Part shown: one piece after another, positions 30,654-42,135 of the stretch
Layout: every line of letters begins with the position of its first letter
Position numbering within the stretch: position 1 is the first letter of the stretch
Origin: Lactifluus volemus
Lineage: Eukaryota; Basidiomycota; Agaricomycetes; Russulales; Russulaceae
Assembly: GCA_022376515.1 (NCBI GenBank)
Contig: WTXI01000064.1
Location: 1 to 64,000, forward strand
Length of the DNA: 64,000 nt
Direction: 5' to 3'
The notes under the pieces: model-generated
Databases searched by the model: none
Seen by the model: the letters and a program-made list of their open reading frames with translations, nothing else
Told to the model about the DNA's origin: nothing
Program-made: the position numbers and the translations under genes

Positions 30654-31800
30654 AAAATAAGTCTCAGGGAGTGACCAGTCGGCGATACTATTGTCTGGTC
30701 GGGAGAATGGAGTCAGTGGTCCGTATTAGAGCCTGGGGCCTGAGTGCAGGTTTATGAGAACCTACCACTTTTGTAATAGTGACTCAGAAGGATATAGGCA
30801 TGCTCAGTAGGATCATGGTCGATGGTGGCTCGAGAGATGGGTATATCGAGAGAGAGCCGTTGACCTTGACGTTGACCTAGTACTTGAGTTACCCTTACCC
30901 TGTTGTACATGCGGTACACACGCACTGTCCACCTGGCTTCCATTGGAAAGGTCAGTCACAAATGGCTATGATTGTTGGGACACGCGGCGCTTGGCACAGG
31001 GTGGACCGCTCTGGCACGCGACAACCGCAGGGATTCAAAGAAGACTAGTCTTCACATTACGAACTGTCAGCTGGAGAGCCCTTCCCAGTTGAACAAAGTA
31101 AGGGGGAGATCTTGTCCATATTACCCAAAATCAGGGAAGAAAGTAGGCACAGAATAAGTGAATAACCGATAGACGATACAGTGACTATTTGTGGCCCAGT
31201 ACTGTATCCAATCCGCCGTGGGAAGATCCTCTCCTTCTCCTGTGCGGTACAGGTGGGGGGCAGAATGCTAAGGGGGAGTTTCAGTCGCGTAATCGACAGA
31301 GTATCTGAGTCTCTGTGGAATGCATGGCCCGCACGACACGCGATGAAAATTGCGAGTCGGTATCGGGTCTCGCGGTGGGGTGGGCAGTCGGGACGGGAAG
31401 AAGCTCAGCCATGGCTCGTGGTGCGTGGTATGCACAATACACGCAAATCTATAGGGACGCAAGCTGTAGACGGTCGTAGCAGTGCCATTTGAATAGAAGG
31501 CGTGGGCATTGTATAACTTACTTGAGCTTCCCAACATCTTGAAGTATGTTCCCCTTTCACCTGATCTGTTCAAGGTGTTGTGGGATGACATATTGAGCCG
31601 GAGGTGGCTTCCTCCAGTACTTACCCATAGGAATGAAGAAGGATGGTGAAAGGTGCTGGCATGTCATTCACAGGGCCAAAATTACGCGACCGGGTCGCTC
31701 GCCATCAACTCACAACTCTAACCTTGGGAACACAAGTGTCGTCGAGAAATCAGATTAGAAACAAGATGTTCCATCTTGTTTCGCGACTGCCGTGAGATTT
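30654..31800. repeat. Group-2 5' flank with the empty site for gypsy-1
   Basis: Same flank as at F-box C and H. Near 31,265-31,290 it reads CTAAGGGGGAGTTTCAGTCG, the uninterrupted form of the site occupied by gypsy-1 at 17,250/25,495. No gene supported. Confidence 0.6.
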
Positions 31801-32020
31801 CTCTCATATTCCTTTCGCAATCATCCGCTCTCGTCCTCACACTCCTTCCACAATTACCCGCTCTGGCTGTTCGACATACCCCTGCCACGTCTCCACATAC
31901 GGAGCCAATTCCGTGCTCTCCACCCACCCGATCATGATCCGCCGACCAGCCAACAACTTGAGCCTTTGCCCTCCTTTCCCATCGCCCCGGTCGGCATCCC
32001 ACACCCAGCGCGCGTGTTGT
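31801..32020 (-). pseudogene. E2 C-terminal fragment (chimeric unit 2)
   Basis: The minus strand carries relics of VGWSADHDRVGG and YVEQPER-type sequence with indels, plus the conserved 3' tail SRQSRNKMEHLVSNLISRRH. It joins the Rab intron at the same place as in the other chimeric units. Confidence 0.6.
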
Positions 32021-33170
32021 AACCTCGCGCGCTAGCTATGCACCACTCACGCGACTCGACCTGTACTACTACAGGATACCGCAGGGTCAACTACGTTTTT
32101 TTCGTGGTGCGGATGCCGCCCTTCTCATGTTCGACGTCAATCAGCCTGCGACGCTGGATGCCCTCACCCGATGGTGGCCCGAATTTCGTACCAGCGCACC
32201 GCTCGCAGATGGAGACATCGAAGAATCCTGCGTCGTGGTAGTTGGAAATAGGACCGACCTCATTTCCGATTTGGATAACGCTACTACTACTATGGAAGAG
32301 GATGCCTTGCGCCTCATCGACGAGCTCTTTCCGCCCTCGGATATGCGATCCACCAGCCGCAGTCCGGCAACGCCAGTGAACGGGAGAGACTGGTTAGTGG
32401 TTACCCTCCCACGTCGTCAGTGGATCTGACGACGACGAAATGTGCGTACATACGAACGAAAATCTCAGTCAGAGAGTATCACTCCTCTTGGACGAGACGA
32501 GCTCCCACAGCGGCTGGCACCCACGCTACCCCGGACGCCGCCGACGTTGATTCTGAAGCCGACACGGATACCTCAGTTCCCACCCACCACATTACATCCT
32601 GGATCGACCTCTTCGCATTATCACAAACGCACATTCAAATCCCACTCGCGCAAACTCCCAGCTTAGCTTCGCAGCGCACGGTGGCACGTTCGGGGCTCGG
32701 CTCACACACGGGCTTCACCTCCTTCCACACTCCCACTTCCTCCTTTTCAGATGGGCGCGCACGCCGAACCATTCGAGTCCGCGCACTCCTCCCCACTCTC
32801 GCGTTCTCGCTCCCCTTCGTCCTCCTCTCCGACGTTTATAAAAGACTCCGCACGACTCGGAGGCGGTCGGTCTCGTCATTGACGATATCGATATCGACCA
32901 CACCCACGATCACGGCCTCGGCGATACGCCACGGTGCAAGCCCTTGCACGAGCCATGCCACCTTGTCCCCCGCGAAGACCGAAGTTATTCTTCACTTCGG
33001 CTAAGACAGGCGCGGGCGTCTTGGACGTGTGCCTACATCGCACAGCGTGTCCTCACGCGCTGGGAAACGCGGGCAGAGCCGCCGAATGGGGTGAGGAAGG
33101 GCAGTACAGTCGGTCTTGATCAAGCTATGATCGGGCAAAAGAAGACATCTGGAAGTACTTGCTGTTTCTT
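32021..33170 (+). pseudogene. Rab copy R3 (chimeric unit 2)
   Basis: After the acceptor TACTACAG the G3 exon has a deletion (DTAG then TTFF). A 100-residue frame from about 32,127 is well preserved: MFDVNQPATLDALTRWWPEF, VVVVGNRTDLISD (G4) and LRLIDELFPPSDMR. The Ser/Pro-rich insertion and SAKTGAGVLDVC (about 32,998) follow. P-loop and switch I are missing, so it cannot be a working GTPase. Confidence 0.7.
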
Positions 33171-34158
33171 CGTGAGAGCTGCGTGCAACCTTATCTGTCG
33201 ATCCTTTTTCCTAGGTTGGAACGTTGTTGCCGTGTTTATGGATATTGTACGTGCACTTCCTAACAGTAAGAGAAGAAACTTCGGAACGATTAGATTGATA
33301 GCTTCCCACTTAAAGTACTATCCACTCGTCCTTGTTTGATAAGGCCGTGGCCCTGCTTCAAGTACAAAGTATTGGCCGGGCGTTCATAATCCATAAAGTC
33401 TCAGATTCTTGAGGTTTACCGCAACATCGCAGACTGTACTTCTGCATTACACGCCATGACAGTGAAATAGGGGAAAACTGCAGTATCGGGACGTCCAAAC
33501 GGATACTTTTTTGGTATTGGAAGTAATGATACGATATGAGCGGCACAGCTGATAGCATACAAGAGGAGAGACGGAACGGTCGGGACCACTACTTTGCGCG
33601 TGCAGCATGGTAGCTACACCTCTCTAGTCCAGTAAATACGAGGACCGCGTTTTCTTTGTAATATGTGTTGCGGAATATAAGTGCAGACTTGAAAAACAAC
33701 AACAACATACATTTGGAATGTATATATGGGGAACAGGCCAAGAAGGGGGGTACCATAGCACAAACGAGTAAGCTAGGACGAGGTACAAGTCAGGAACGAA
33801 ACTGATTCGGTGGGACAAGGAACGTCGAACGGCAAGTAAAAGTAGTGGTAAGGAAACGAGAATGGGTAGCAACCTAACATAGAACGCGATTCGAGGCATG
33901 GTATGTAGTCTGAGACGGGAGATGACAAAGAGATAAACGACACACGATAGAGAGAAGGGGGAATAATCGCAACACAGGAGAGTGCAATATAGCACGGAGC
34001 TGAGGCATAAAGGGTGGTGTGACCGAAGTGGCATTGTGGAGTACGGGATGAGGACAGATGGTAGAAGGAGGAATGAGGAAAGGGAACGAGGGGGAAGAAG
34101 CTATGCGAAAGACTCCAAGGACAATTACTGCGCTGGTGTCCTTACTGCGCTGGTGTCC
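33171..34158. repeat. Rab-to-F-box2 spacer (no gene)
   Basis: Closely matches 28,111-29,045. Near 34,128-34,160 the words CTGCGCTGGTGTCCTTA are repeated twice in tandem, a small local duplication just beyond the F-box E stop. Confidence 0.55.
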
Positions 34159-35750
34159 TTACTCGCTGGGGCGAGAGAGGGCTACAGGACGACCGCTATG
34201 CTGGCGGGCTGCGACAAATGATTGTATGCCTTGTGGCACAGCTTCAGCGGGTTCTGGGTCATAATCTTCAACCACAATGGAAAGGCTGTGTAGCGAGGGG
34301 AATACTTCGGCGGCTGGCTCTCCTGTGAGCCCTTGTAACGCAGCTGCGATGGAAAGCTCTAGCACGGCAGATATTTGAAGACTCTGGACAGAGGGAAATG
34401 ATTGAAAGAGTTGGAGCCATACCGTCGGATCTATCTCGGTTTCTGGCTGGACGCTCCAAGCGTTTTTGTACTCAATGACGAGCGATTCCACGCTAGAGCG
34501 GAAGGACAGAATCTGGCTGCATGTTTGTGCCATTGAAAACACTTGCCAATCTAAAGGGTCGCACATGATATGCCACGAGCAACTCGGATTCATCACCCTT
34601 GGGTATTCATTGGGCGGCATATCAGATGGAAAGAAGACAGCATCGAGGGAGGAATCGAAAGAATCCGCATTAAACCTCAAGGTTAGACTGGATGTCCTGA
34701 GTGAGTCTAGGTGACCAAAGAACCGAATAGTTTGGGGAATATCAAACACAAGCTGATTGAAGAAGACTATCTTGAGGCGATCGAACCTGAGTAGAGGTGC
34801 ATCTATTCGGGCCACGAGAACTTCCAGGTACTCGCTGATACCTTGAAAACGCAACCCAGTGAGAGCGGGGAGAACAGACCGGGTCTGTGGCGGGACAGGT
34901 CGGTTTCTCCGTTTGGGTTGAGGCGTCCGAGATTGGAATTCGATGGAGAGGAATTGGAGCCTCGGCAACATGGAAAGGGATGTGGCCATTGTCTCGGGTG
35001 GGATGTACCCAGAATTAGGTATATTATCAAGAAAAAGAGTTGTGAGGTCTCTGGTAGACAAGAGGAGTCGTGAAAGCGACGGAAATGAGATTGCCCAGAG
35101 GTAGAGATGTTGTAAACGTGGGGCAGATCCGTTCAAGAATGTGCTGGGAAGGGGTAACACACCCCATGACACAAGGTGAAGATATGTCAATTCCGGAAAT
35201 GGCTCCTGCATCGCTGTCACTATTCGTTCCCGTAAATCATCCCGGGCTAGTGGATAGCCTGAGACTTCAACATAGATTTTCTGTACGCGGTCACGATGCT
35301 CCAATGCGGCAATGATGTTGTCGATTTCGTCCATACTTGACAAACCATTATAGACCGCAAGAGGAAATGTTGGCCAAATATCGAGCAGTTTCCTCACTGG
35401 CGTTTTTGATGTGCAAATGATTTCCAATTTGAGGCCGAGTGGCGATGCAAAAATGACGAATCGCCATCTTCGGCATACATGCACCAGCGTGGGCCAATTT
35501 AACTGCAATTGATAATAAAGATCGTCCGGCACGGAGACTTGGAATTGATAGAATATCTCTAGCAGGACGTCGTCCGGGAGTGATCCGATGGACACTCGTT
35601 GGAGCACGTGGCCTGCGCGATACAACTTAGCAATCGTTGCAGTGGTCCTAGATGAGCCATACCTGGTCCTGATCGAATAAACAATTCCTTGCGGCGACGT
35701 GCAACTCGCTTTACTCTATTCGAGCCTATGGAGCTGTTATCCATCGGCAT
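34159..35750 (-). CDS. F-box copy E (group 2): F-box/leucine-rich repeat-like protein
   Basis: Exon 1 (35,663-35,750) encodes MPMDNSSIGSNRVKRVARRRKE. A 50-nt intron (35,613-35,662, GTATGG...GCGCAG, branch-like TTGCTAAG) joins in phase 1 to GHVLQRVSIGSLPDDVLLEIFYQ. The VCRRWRFVIFASP block, KLLDIWPTFPLAVY, leucine-rich segments and the C-terminal VALSRPSE stop follow. Without splicing the N-terminus is out of frame, so the intron is well supported. No stops are visible. It differs from D and H mostly in surface-like variable segments (for example after the F-box and around the middle), as expected of a rapidly evolving substrate receptor. Confidence 0.86.
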
Positions 35751-36214
35751 AAATTAGGTCCCAGGGAATGACCAGTCGGTGATACTTTTGTCTGGTTGGG
35801 AGAATGGAGTCAGTCGCACGGATTCGAGCCTGAGGCCTGGGTGCAGATCTATGAGTACCTACCACTTTGAAATAATGACTCGGAGGATTATAGGCGTGTG
35901 GATCCGTTGACAAAAATGTCAGCAGAGTAGTAGATGGTGGCTCGAGAGATGGGTCTATCGCGAGAGGGCCGTTGACCTGGTACCCTGTTGTACACACGCG
36001 GTGTCCGACAGTCCACGTGGCTTCCACGGAAAGATTAGTCACAAATGGCTGTGTCAAATGGCTGTGTTGGGCATTGTGGACCGCTCTGACAGAGGTGGCT
36101 TCCTCCAGTACTTGCCCATGGGAATGAAGAAACGGTAAAAGATGCTGGCATGTCCTCTACATCACACAGGGCCAAATTACGCGAACGGGTTACTCGCCAT
36201 GGAGGATATTCAAC
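35751..36214. repeat. Group-2 5' flank, shortened (no gene)
   Basis: Shares the promoter-side words of the other group-2 genes, but about 500 bp present in the other copies (around AGCTCAGCCATGGCT) are missing between roughly 36,075 and 36,095, where it jumps to AGAGGTGGCTTCCTCCAG. Confidence 0.5.
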
Positions 36215-36410
36215 TCACAACTCTAACCTTGGGAACAAAAGTGAAAACTGTTCGACATACCCCCGCCACGTCTCAACAAACGCAGCCAGCTCCGCGCCCT
36301 CCACGACCCGATGATCCTCCGACCAGCTAATGCCCAACTTGAGCTTGAGCGCTTGAGCCTTCGCTCTCCTTTTCCATCTCCCCAGTCGACATCCCAAACC
36401 CAGCGCGCGC
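36215..36410 (-). pseudogene. E2 C-terminal fragment (chimeric unit 3)
   Basis: Minus-strand LGISWSEDHRVVEGAELAAF and VETWRGYVEQ are well preserved, including the catalytic His of the DHRxxDG-type motif (here DHRVVEG). The upstream end is the same Rab-intron fusion. Confidence 0.75.
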
Positions 36411-36502
36411 GTTGTATCCTCGCACGCTGGCTGTGCACCACTCACGCGACTCGACCTGTGCTACTACATGACACTGTCGGCCAAGAATGCTTCTCCCCAC
36501 GT
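36411..36502 (+). pseudogene. Rab copy R4, left part (interrupted by gypsy-2)
   Basis: Encodes HDTVGQECFSP, a diverged G3 motif, then meets gypsy-2 at the ACGT duplication (36,499-36,502). Confidence 0.65.
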
Positions 36503-36647
36503 TGGAATAGGGATTAGAGGACAGGCGAGACAAGGGCACGAGGAGAAGGGCTAAGCGAGCGAGTACGTAGTTAGACCGCTGACATAATGGTGGAACAACG
36601 GTTCTTGATGCGAAACCACGACTCGAGTGGCAGCACACGCCCCTCCA
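36503..36647 (+). repeat. Gypsy-2 5' LTR
   Basis: 145 bp, TG...CA ends, very short for a gypsy LTR. Three bases separate it from the primer-site-like TGG. Confidence 0.8.
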
Positions 36648-36719
36648 ACGTGGTGACGAGAGCGGAATCCGAGTCACGCCACAGCATAAAAAACACCAGA
36701 GTCACGGTCCAGCATCGAA

Positions 36720-39563
36720 ATGACACTACCAGTAGGCAACCGAGAAATGTTTGCAGGCAGGCGGGAACAAAATTCGAAGGTTTTCCTCCGGAACTTAGAG
36801 TACCAGATGGCCTTGAGTGGCATCACAACGGCCAACGCAAAGGCCCAGTTCTTCCCACTATGCATCGAGATTGACTCCCCAGCTGACACCTGGTTCCAGA
36901 GTCTGAACCCAGCGGCACGCATGGACTGGAACCAGCTGGAGCCGGAGTTCACGCAGCGTTGGGTACCAGCGCCATGGCAATCAGCAACTGAGCGAGCGAT
37001 GGACAAGACAGAAGACCTCCTAGAGCACAAGATGGAACCAGGAGATGTGGGCCAGGAGGTCTCCTTCCGAGGGATCAGAGTACACGGGCATATAGCATGG
37101 GCTGAGGAGATGCTCACTAAGGTGTACAGCTGTGGGCTAGAGAACCGGATAGAATACATCCGTCAAGTGATGAAAGGGTTACCAAAGCTGGTGCGGAGCA
37201 GCATCGCCCAACCGTTCACTGACTGGTCATCGTTCTTAGAGGCGGTCAGGCGGATCGATGTGGATCGACTAAAGCAGCGACTTCAGGCAGAGAGAGAGCT
37301 CCAGGAACTGAGCAAGCAAGTCAACGAGCTATGGAGAACAAGGACCGGCACATCGGTGGATATCGCATCCACGGGTTCCGAGTCCATGACACCACTGGCA
37401 CGGGTGGAACCCAGTAGCCTAGAGCCACGGGCACACATCCAGAGCAGACCGGGAGGACTAAGCAGGGGCGAGAGGCAGCCGCCCACCGAACCACAGGCAA
37501 AGGCCAACGAGCAAGACAACGGAGCGGTCAACCTGTACGCAGTCGGAGGGAAGGACGAGGTAGCGAAGCCATTCGTCCACGAAATCCGGCTACGGGGACC
37601 ACGAGGGGAAGTGGTCCGAATACGTGCAACGTTCGATGATGGCGCTATGATCTGTGCAATGAGCACGAAAGTCTTTGAGTATGTGAAGCACAGGTTGGGC
37701 ACATGGCGGCCATCAACACGTACACTACGCATGGCAAACGGCTCACTAGCGAGATCAGAAGCGGCGTGGACAGGAACGGTCGAGCTCGAAGGAGTCATGA
37801 CAACGGGCACGTTTGAAGTCTTCGACAGCGGAGGTGGATGGTCATTCCTCTTGGGCAAACCGATGCTCCAGTCGTTCCGAGCACATCATGACTACGAACG
37901 TGATGAGATCCAGGTGAGTGACCCAATAAGAAGAGCAGTACTGACAAACCAAATAGGCAGCACGTACTACGTAGAAGCAACAAGACGGGGGCTACCAGTA
38001 ACCGCAGACTGGAAACAGCAAGCAAAAAGACAGAACCCAGCAGCAGTAGTCGCAACGATCAGCAGCTGGGACGAGAACATGGAAAAACAAGAACGCCAAG
38101 CGGAAGCACCAATCGGCCCAACAGCACAGGCGGCCGCAGCAGCGATACCAGAACGACAAACCGACCCATTCCACCACAAGAGGGTGGAGGCAATACAGAA
38201 GGCAATCAAGATAGGAGAAGAGCTAAGCAGCAACCAACAACACCAGGTGCGTGAACTGGTGAGGGCATACGCTGATTGCTTTGCCCTCTCAGTGCGCGAG
38301 GTCATACTAGCGAAGGACGCCAAGCTCCACCTAGGGATACCACCAGACGCCATACTGTCCACAAAAGCAAGGCAACGCACGTTCACGCCGCCGCAACGAC
38401 GCTATCTACACAAGAAGGTCCTGGAGATGTTGGGTGCAGGCATCATCGAGCGCGCAGATCCAGTGGAGATTAAGTGCGTCTCAGCAACCACACTCGGACA
38501 GAAGCAGCACGATGGAACAGGACTAACACTGGAGGAGCTCCAGCGCAAGGTAAATACCGAGTGCGAGGCAGCAGGACTGACGCCGCACTTCCAGGTACCA
38601 CCGCGGCAAGGGCCCAAGAATGCCGAACCAGTTGCGACGCATGAGGAGCAGAAATGGCGCATATGCCAAGACTTCCGGGAGGTGAACAAGCTGTCAAAGG
38701 TGGCACCCATGCCACAAGGAGACATACGAGCGAAACAGCAGAGATTAAGCGGCCACAAGTATGTGAGCGTAATAGACTTTGCCTCCGGATTCTATGCTGT
38801 CGAAATCGACCAGGAATCGCGGCCCTACACGGCCTTCTACGTGGAAGGTCTTGGACACTTCTGGTACGTCAGAATGCCATTTGGCCTAACGGGAGCACCC
38901 ACGGCATTCGCGGCGGTGGCGGCCAACCACCTGCACGACCTGATTGCGGACGAGACCATGGAAATTTTTGTAGACGATGGAGGCTCAGCAGCGGACACGT
39001 TCGAAAGAATGAAGGAGAAGCTCATAAGGATCCTAGACCGAGTCCGAGAGCGGAAGCTCTCACTATCTGCAGCCAAGTCACAACTCTTCATGTCAGAAGC
39101 CATGTTCGCAGGAGCCAGAGTGAGCGCGAAGGGTGTCTTGCCTGACCTCACGAAGCTCACAGCAATTGTCGACTGGAGAAGGCCTCCAAACGCGCTGAAT
39201 CTCGTCTCATTTTTGGGTCTAACGGGGCACTTCCGGGACCTCATCCGAGGCTACGCATGGGTGGAAGGACCACTGAGGGATCTACTGGCGGAAGTGACGC
39301 TACCACAGCCTTGCACGAAAACGTTGTACCGAAGAATCATGGCCGCCCATGACCTAGAACGCAGGTGGAAAGAGAACCACACGAAAGCATTCCTGGACCT
39401 CAAGATCAAGATGACATCAGAGCCGATACTGCGTGGGCCCAGGTGGGATGGCACGCCATTCATAGTCACAACAGACGGGTGCCAAGAAGGGTTCGCAGGC
39501 GTGCTAGCCCAAAGATTCCCCCACACGAAACCCGACGGCACAGTGATACAGAAGCTCCACCCG
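36720..39563 (+). CDS. Gypsy-2 gag-protease-RT and first half of RNase H
   Basis: ATG at 36,720 (MTLPVGNREMFAGRRE). A gag-like domain (~residues 1-200) is followed by an aspartic-protease-like fold with D306-D307-G-A in place of the usual DSG, and LLGKPML. RT motifs are WRICQDFREVNKLSK, YVSVIDFASGFYAVEID, MPFGLTGAPTAF and catalytic F750-V-D-D-G. RNase H begins IVTTDGCQEGFAG (D919). The frame ends artificially a few codons after KLHP, where the solo LTR is inserted. The coding sense resumes exactly at 40,174. Confidence 0.9.
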
Positions 39564-40168
39564 TGTTAAGGTTCCAAGTGGGACCTTTGTACGAAGTGTA
39601 CGATCGTTCGTGAAGTCAAGAACTAGACTTGCAAGACGTGCAAGTCAAGATAAAAGGTTCGATAAAGACGAGACTTAGTAAACGACTAAGTCAAGAGCGT
39701 TTCAGAGGTCAAGGGCTTTGGGCTTAGGGATAAGACCAAAGTGTCAAGAAGTCGAAGAGCGTGATGTCAAGAGGGTTCTCTCAGGTCTGATGCTTCTAGG
39801 CAAGCAAGGTTCTAATAGATAGAAGACTTGGATTGCGAAACAAAACTGAGACTTAAGGTCTCTAAGGCAGAAAGTACAGGGTTTATATAGAGAAGAACGA
39901 GGCTATGTACACAGCCGTAGGGGCTGTGACCTTCGTACAGCTTTCAGGGTTTGAAACATGTTTCAGGAATCAGCGAGTCATCCTGTGCATGTGGCTGTTA
40001 CTTGCGGCTGTACGGTGCTGTGTGAGGCTGTATCGTGAGAGAAATAAGTAAGCGATCTGAAACAAAGCGATCGGCAGTCCATTCGCATAAGCAAGGGAGT
40101 CAGCAGAAGTGAGTCATCAGTCCGAAAATGTATAGTATGAGTCAGCAAGTACGTGTCAGTCCATAACA
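39564..40168 (+). repeat. Solo LTR nested in gypsy-2 RNase H
   Basis: 605 bp, starting TGTTAAGG and ending CATAACA (TGTTA/TAACA inverted ends), flanked by ACCCG on both sides (39,559-39,563 and 40,169-40,173). A TATA-like GTTTATATAG lies at about 39,879. It has no coding capacity. The 5-bp duplication and end sequence suit a copia-type LTR left after LTR-LTR recombination. It is unlike the copia-2 LTR at 6,811. Skipping it and one ACCCG restores an unbroken RNase H frame across the site. Confidence 0.88.
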
Positions 40169-40173
40169 ACCCG

Positions 40174-42042
40174 ATTGCATTTGCGTCGAAACGAACATCA
40201 GTAACGGAAGCTAAGTACAAGCCATTCCTACTGGAGTTTGCGGCACTCAAATTTGCCTTAGACAAATTCTCAGACACGATATGGGGGTTTCCAGTGGAAA
40301 TAGAGACAGATTGCCAGGCCCTCCGAGACACGCTCCTGAGCGAGAAGCCGAGCGTGGTCCACGCGAGATGGCGAGATGGAATCCTAGCACACCAGATCAT
40401 GGATGTGCGCCACGTTCCAGGCAAGATAAACGTAGTGGCGGACGGGCTAAGCCGACAGTGGGAAGGACAGCCAGCAGTGAGCGAGGATGGAAGCACATGG
40501 ACGGTGAACCCCGACAGAGACGAGCAGGTGGGGCTAACCAACGACATCCTGCTAACCCTACAAGGAGCAACGGGGGAGCAGGTGGCAACACTCCGAGAAC
40601 GCCTCAAGGATGAACACCTGTTTATAGAGGTCATAGACGCCATCCTAGGGCAGGACAGTGCGAAAACGGTACGAGACCGGAAACGCGCGCGACACAGGGC
40701 GTCCCAATACATACTTGAAGAGGGGAAGCTTTGGAAGCTCCATGGAGGCACGAGCACGCGAGCAAGAACAAGGATGGAATGCACATCGAGGAAGGAGGCA
40801 GAGGCGATGGCAGAAGAGCAGCACCAGCAGGGAGGCCACATGGGGCGAGACGGCATCAAGATGGCGCTAATGGACCGCATTTCGAGCCCAGACCTCGACC
40901 TAGTAATAATGCGAGCGATCCGCAGCTGCGCGCAGTGTAAGAGCTTCGGGCCAACCCGCCTGAACGCCCTCCTACAGCCAATAACCAGACGTCACCCATT
41001 CGAGTTGTTGGTAGGCGACTATCTGTCAATGCCAGTAGGGAAAGGAGGGTACCACACAATCGGATTGTACCTGGATACCTTCTCGCAGCACATTTGGGCG
41101 TTCAAATACAAGTCAGCAGGGACAGCCAAAACTACAGTAGGCGCGCTCAACACAATAGGCAAGAATTTCATCGCACCCGAAGCACTTATGACCAACGGAG
41201 GATCACACTTCGACAACACGGTGGTACGCGAGTTCTGCGAAGCCAACGGGTGCAAACACCACGTCACGCCAGCCTACTCACCCTGGATCAACGGGCTAGT
41301 AGAAGGAACAAACAAAATCCTCCTCCATGTCTTAAAACGCATGTGCGCCCCCGAGGTTGGAGAACAAGATGACGACGGGACTTGGGGGAACTTACCGAAG
41401 GCATGGCCAGACCACCTCGACACAGCAGTCGCGGCGCTCAACAGACGCATCCTGCCCACCCTCAAATTCACGCCCAAGGAGCTACTGCTGGGCATGGCAA
41501 TAAACACCCCGAGAACAGAGCCAGAGATCGCAGCACGAGACACCCCAAGCGCAGCAGAGGCAGCGGTTCACATGGCGTATGCCGCGCAGCAAAGGGTCGA
41601 CGGGTACGAGGCGATTGTCAAGCATGCCATTAGTCGGAAGCACACATACGACAGACGGGTGTTAAAAAAATCAGGTGAGGTAGTATTTTGCACAGGACAA
41701 CTAGTTCAAGTCTATCGTAGTGATCTCGACTACACCTTCAAAACGGAACGCAAACTGATCCCCAAATGGTCACAACCATACCGCGTTCGCACACGCATCA
41801 GAAACGCCTACACATTGGAGAGATTGGACGGAGAGGAAATCGAAGGGGAATTCAGTGCACGACGACTGCGCGAGTTCATACCGAAACCGAAAGGGAAGCT
41901 GGAACAGGAACAGAGAGAGTGGCTAGAGAACAACCCAGGAAGCGACGAGGCAGAAGCGGTGCGGACACCGCTATTCGCGGGAGGGGAGCATGGAATAGGG
42001 GTTAGAGGACAGGCGAGACAAGGGCACGAGGAGAAGGGCTAA
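40174..42042 (+). CDS. Gypsy-2 rest of RNase H, integrase and C-terminal domain
   Basis: Continues RNase H (IAFASKRTSVTEAKY, VEIETDCQALRD, VPGKINVVADGLSR). Integrase follows with an HHCC finger (HMGRDGIKM...CAQCKSFG) and a core whose first Asp is in VGDYLSMP (41,017). The second position reads TNGGSHF with Asn (AAC, 41,194-41,196) where Asp is expected, and the third is NGLVEGTNK (Glu, 41,302), giving D-x58-N-x35-E. The frame stops inside the 3' LTR at 42,042. The Asn suggests loss of strand transfer activity in this copy. Confidence 0.88.
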   Translation: MAFASKRTSVTEAKYKPFLLEFAALKFALDKFSDTIWGFPVEIETDCQALRDTLLSEKPSVVHARWRDGILAHQIMDVRHVPGKINVVADGLSRQWEGQPAVSEDGSTWTVNPDRDEQVGLTNDILLTLQGATGEQVATLRERLKDEHLFIEVIDAILGQDSAKTVRDRKRARHRASQYILEEGKLWKLHGGTSTRARTRMECTSRKEAEAMAEEQHQQGGHMGRDGIKMALMDRISSPDLDLVIMRAIRSCAQCKSFGPTRLNALLQPITRRHPFELLVGDYLSMPVGKGGYHTIGLYLDTFSQHIWAFKYKSAGTAKTTVGALNTIGKNFIAPEALMTNGGSHFDNTVVREFCEANGCKHHVTPAYSPWINGLVEGTNKILLHVLKRMCAPEVGEQDDDGTWGNLPKAWPDHLDTAVAALNRRILPTLKFTPKELLLGMAINTPRTEPEIAARDTPSAAEAAVHMAYAAQQRVDGYEAIVKHAISRKHTYDRRVLKKSGEVVFCTGQLVQVYRSDLDYTFKTERKLIPKWSQPYRVRTRIRNAYTLERLDGEEIEGEFSARRLREFIPKPKGKLEQEQREWLENNPGSDEAEAVRTPLFAGGEHGIGVRGQARQGHEEKG

Positions 42043-42135
42043 GCGAGCGAGTACGTAGTTAGACCGCTGACATAATGGTGGAACAACGGTTCTTGACGCG
42101 AAACCACGACTCGAGCGGCAGCACACGCCCCTCCA
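41991..42135 (+). repeat. Gypsy-2 3' LTR
   Basis: 145 bp, near-identical to 36,503-36,647, followed by the ACGT duplication. Confidence 0.85.

Larger units (their letters stand above)
36503..42135 (+). mobile_element. Gypsy-2: Ty3/gypsy-like LTR retrotransposon with very short LTRs
   Basis: Bounded by 145-bp LTRs (TGGAATAGGG...CCCCTCCA), a 4-bp ACGT duplication (36,499-36,502 and 42,136-42,139), a primer-site-like TGGTGACGAGAGCGG at 36,651 and a polypurine tract GGGAGGGGAGCA before 41,991. The coding order gag, protease, RT, RNase H, integrase makes it gypsy-type. It carries a nested solo LTR and an integrase active-site change. The LTRs differ at several bases (for example GATG/GACG, GAGT/GAGC), so it is older than gypsy-1. 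Confidence 0.92.

Noticed and set aside
36653..37159. A 161-codon minus-strand frame overlapping the gypsy-2 gag
   Set aside because: Shadow of the plus-strand gag, which shows the continuous conserved frame.
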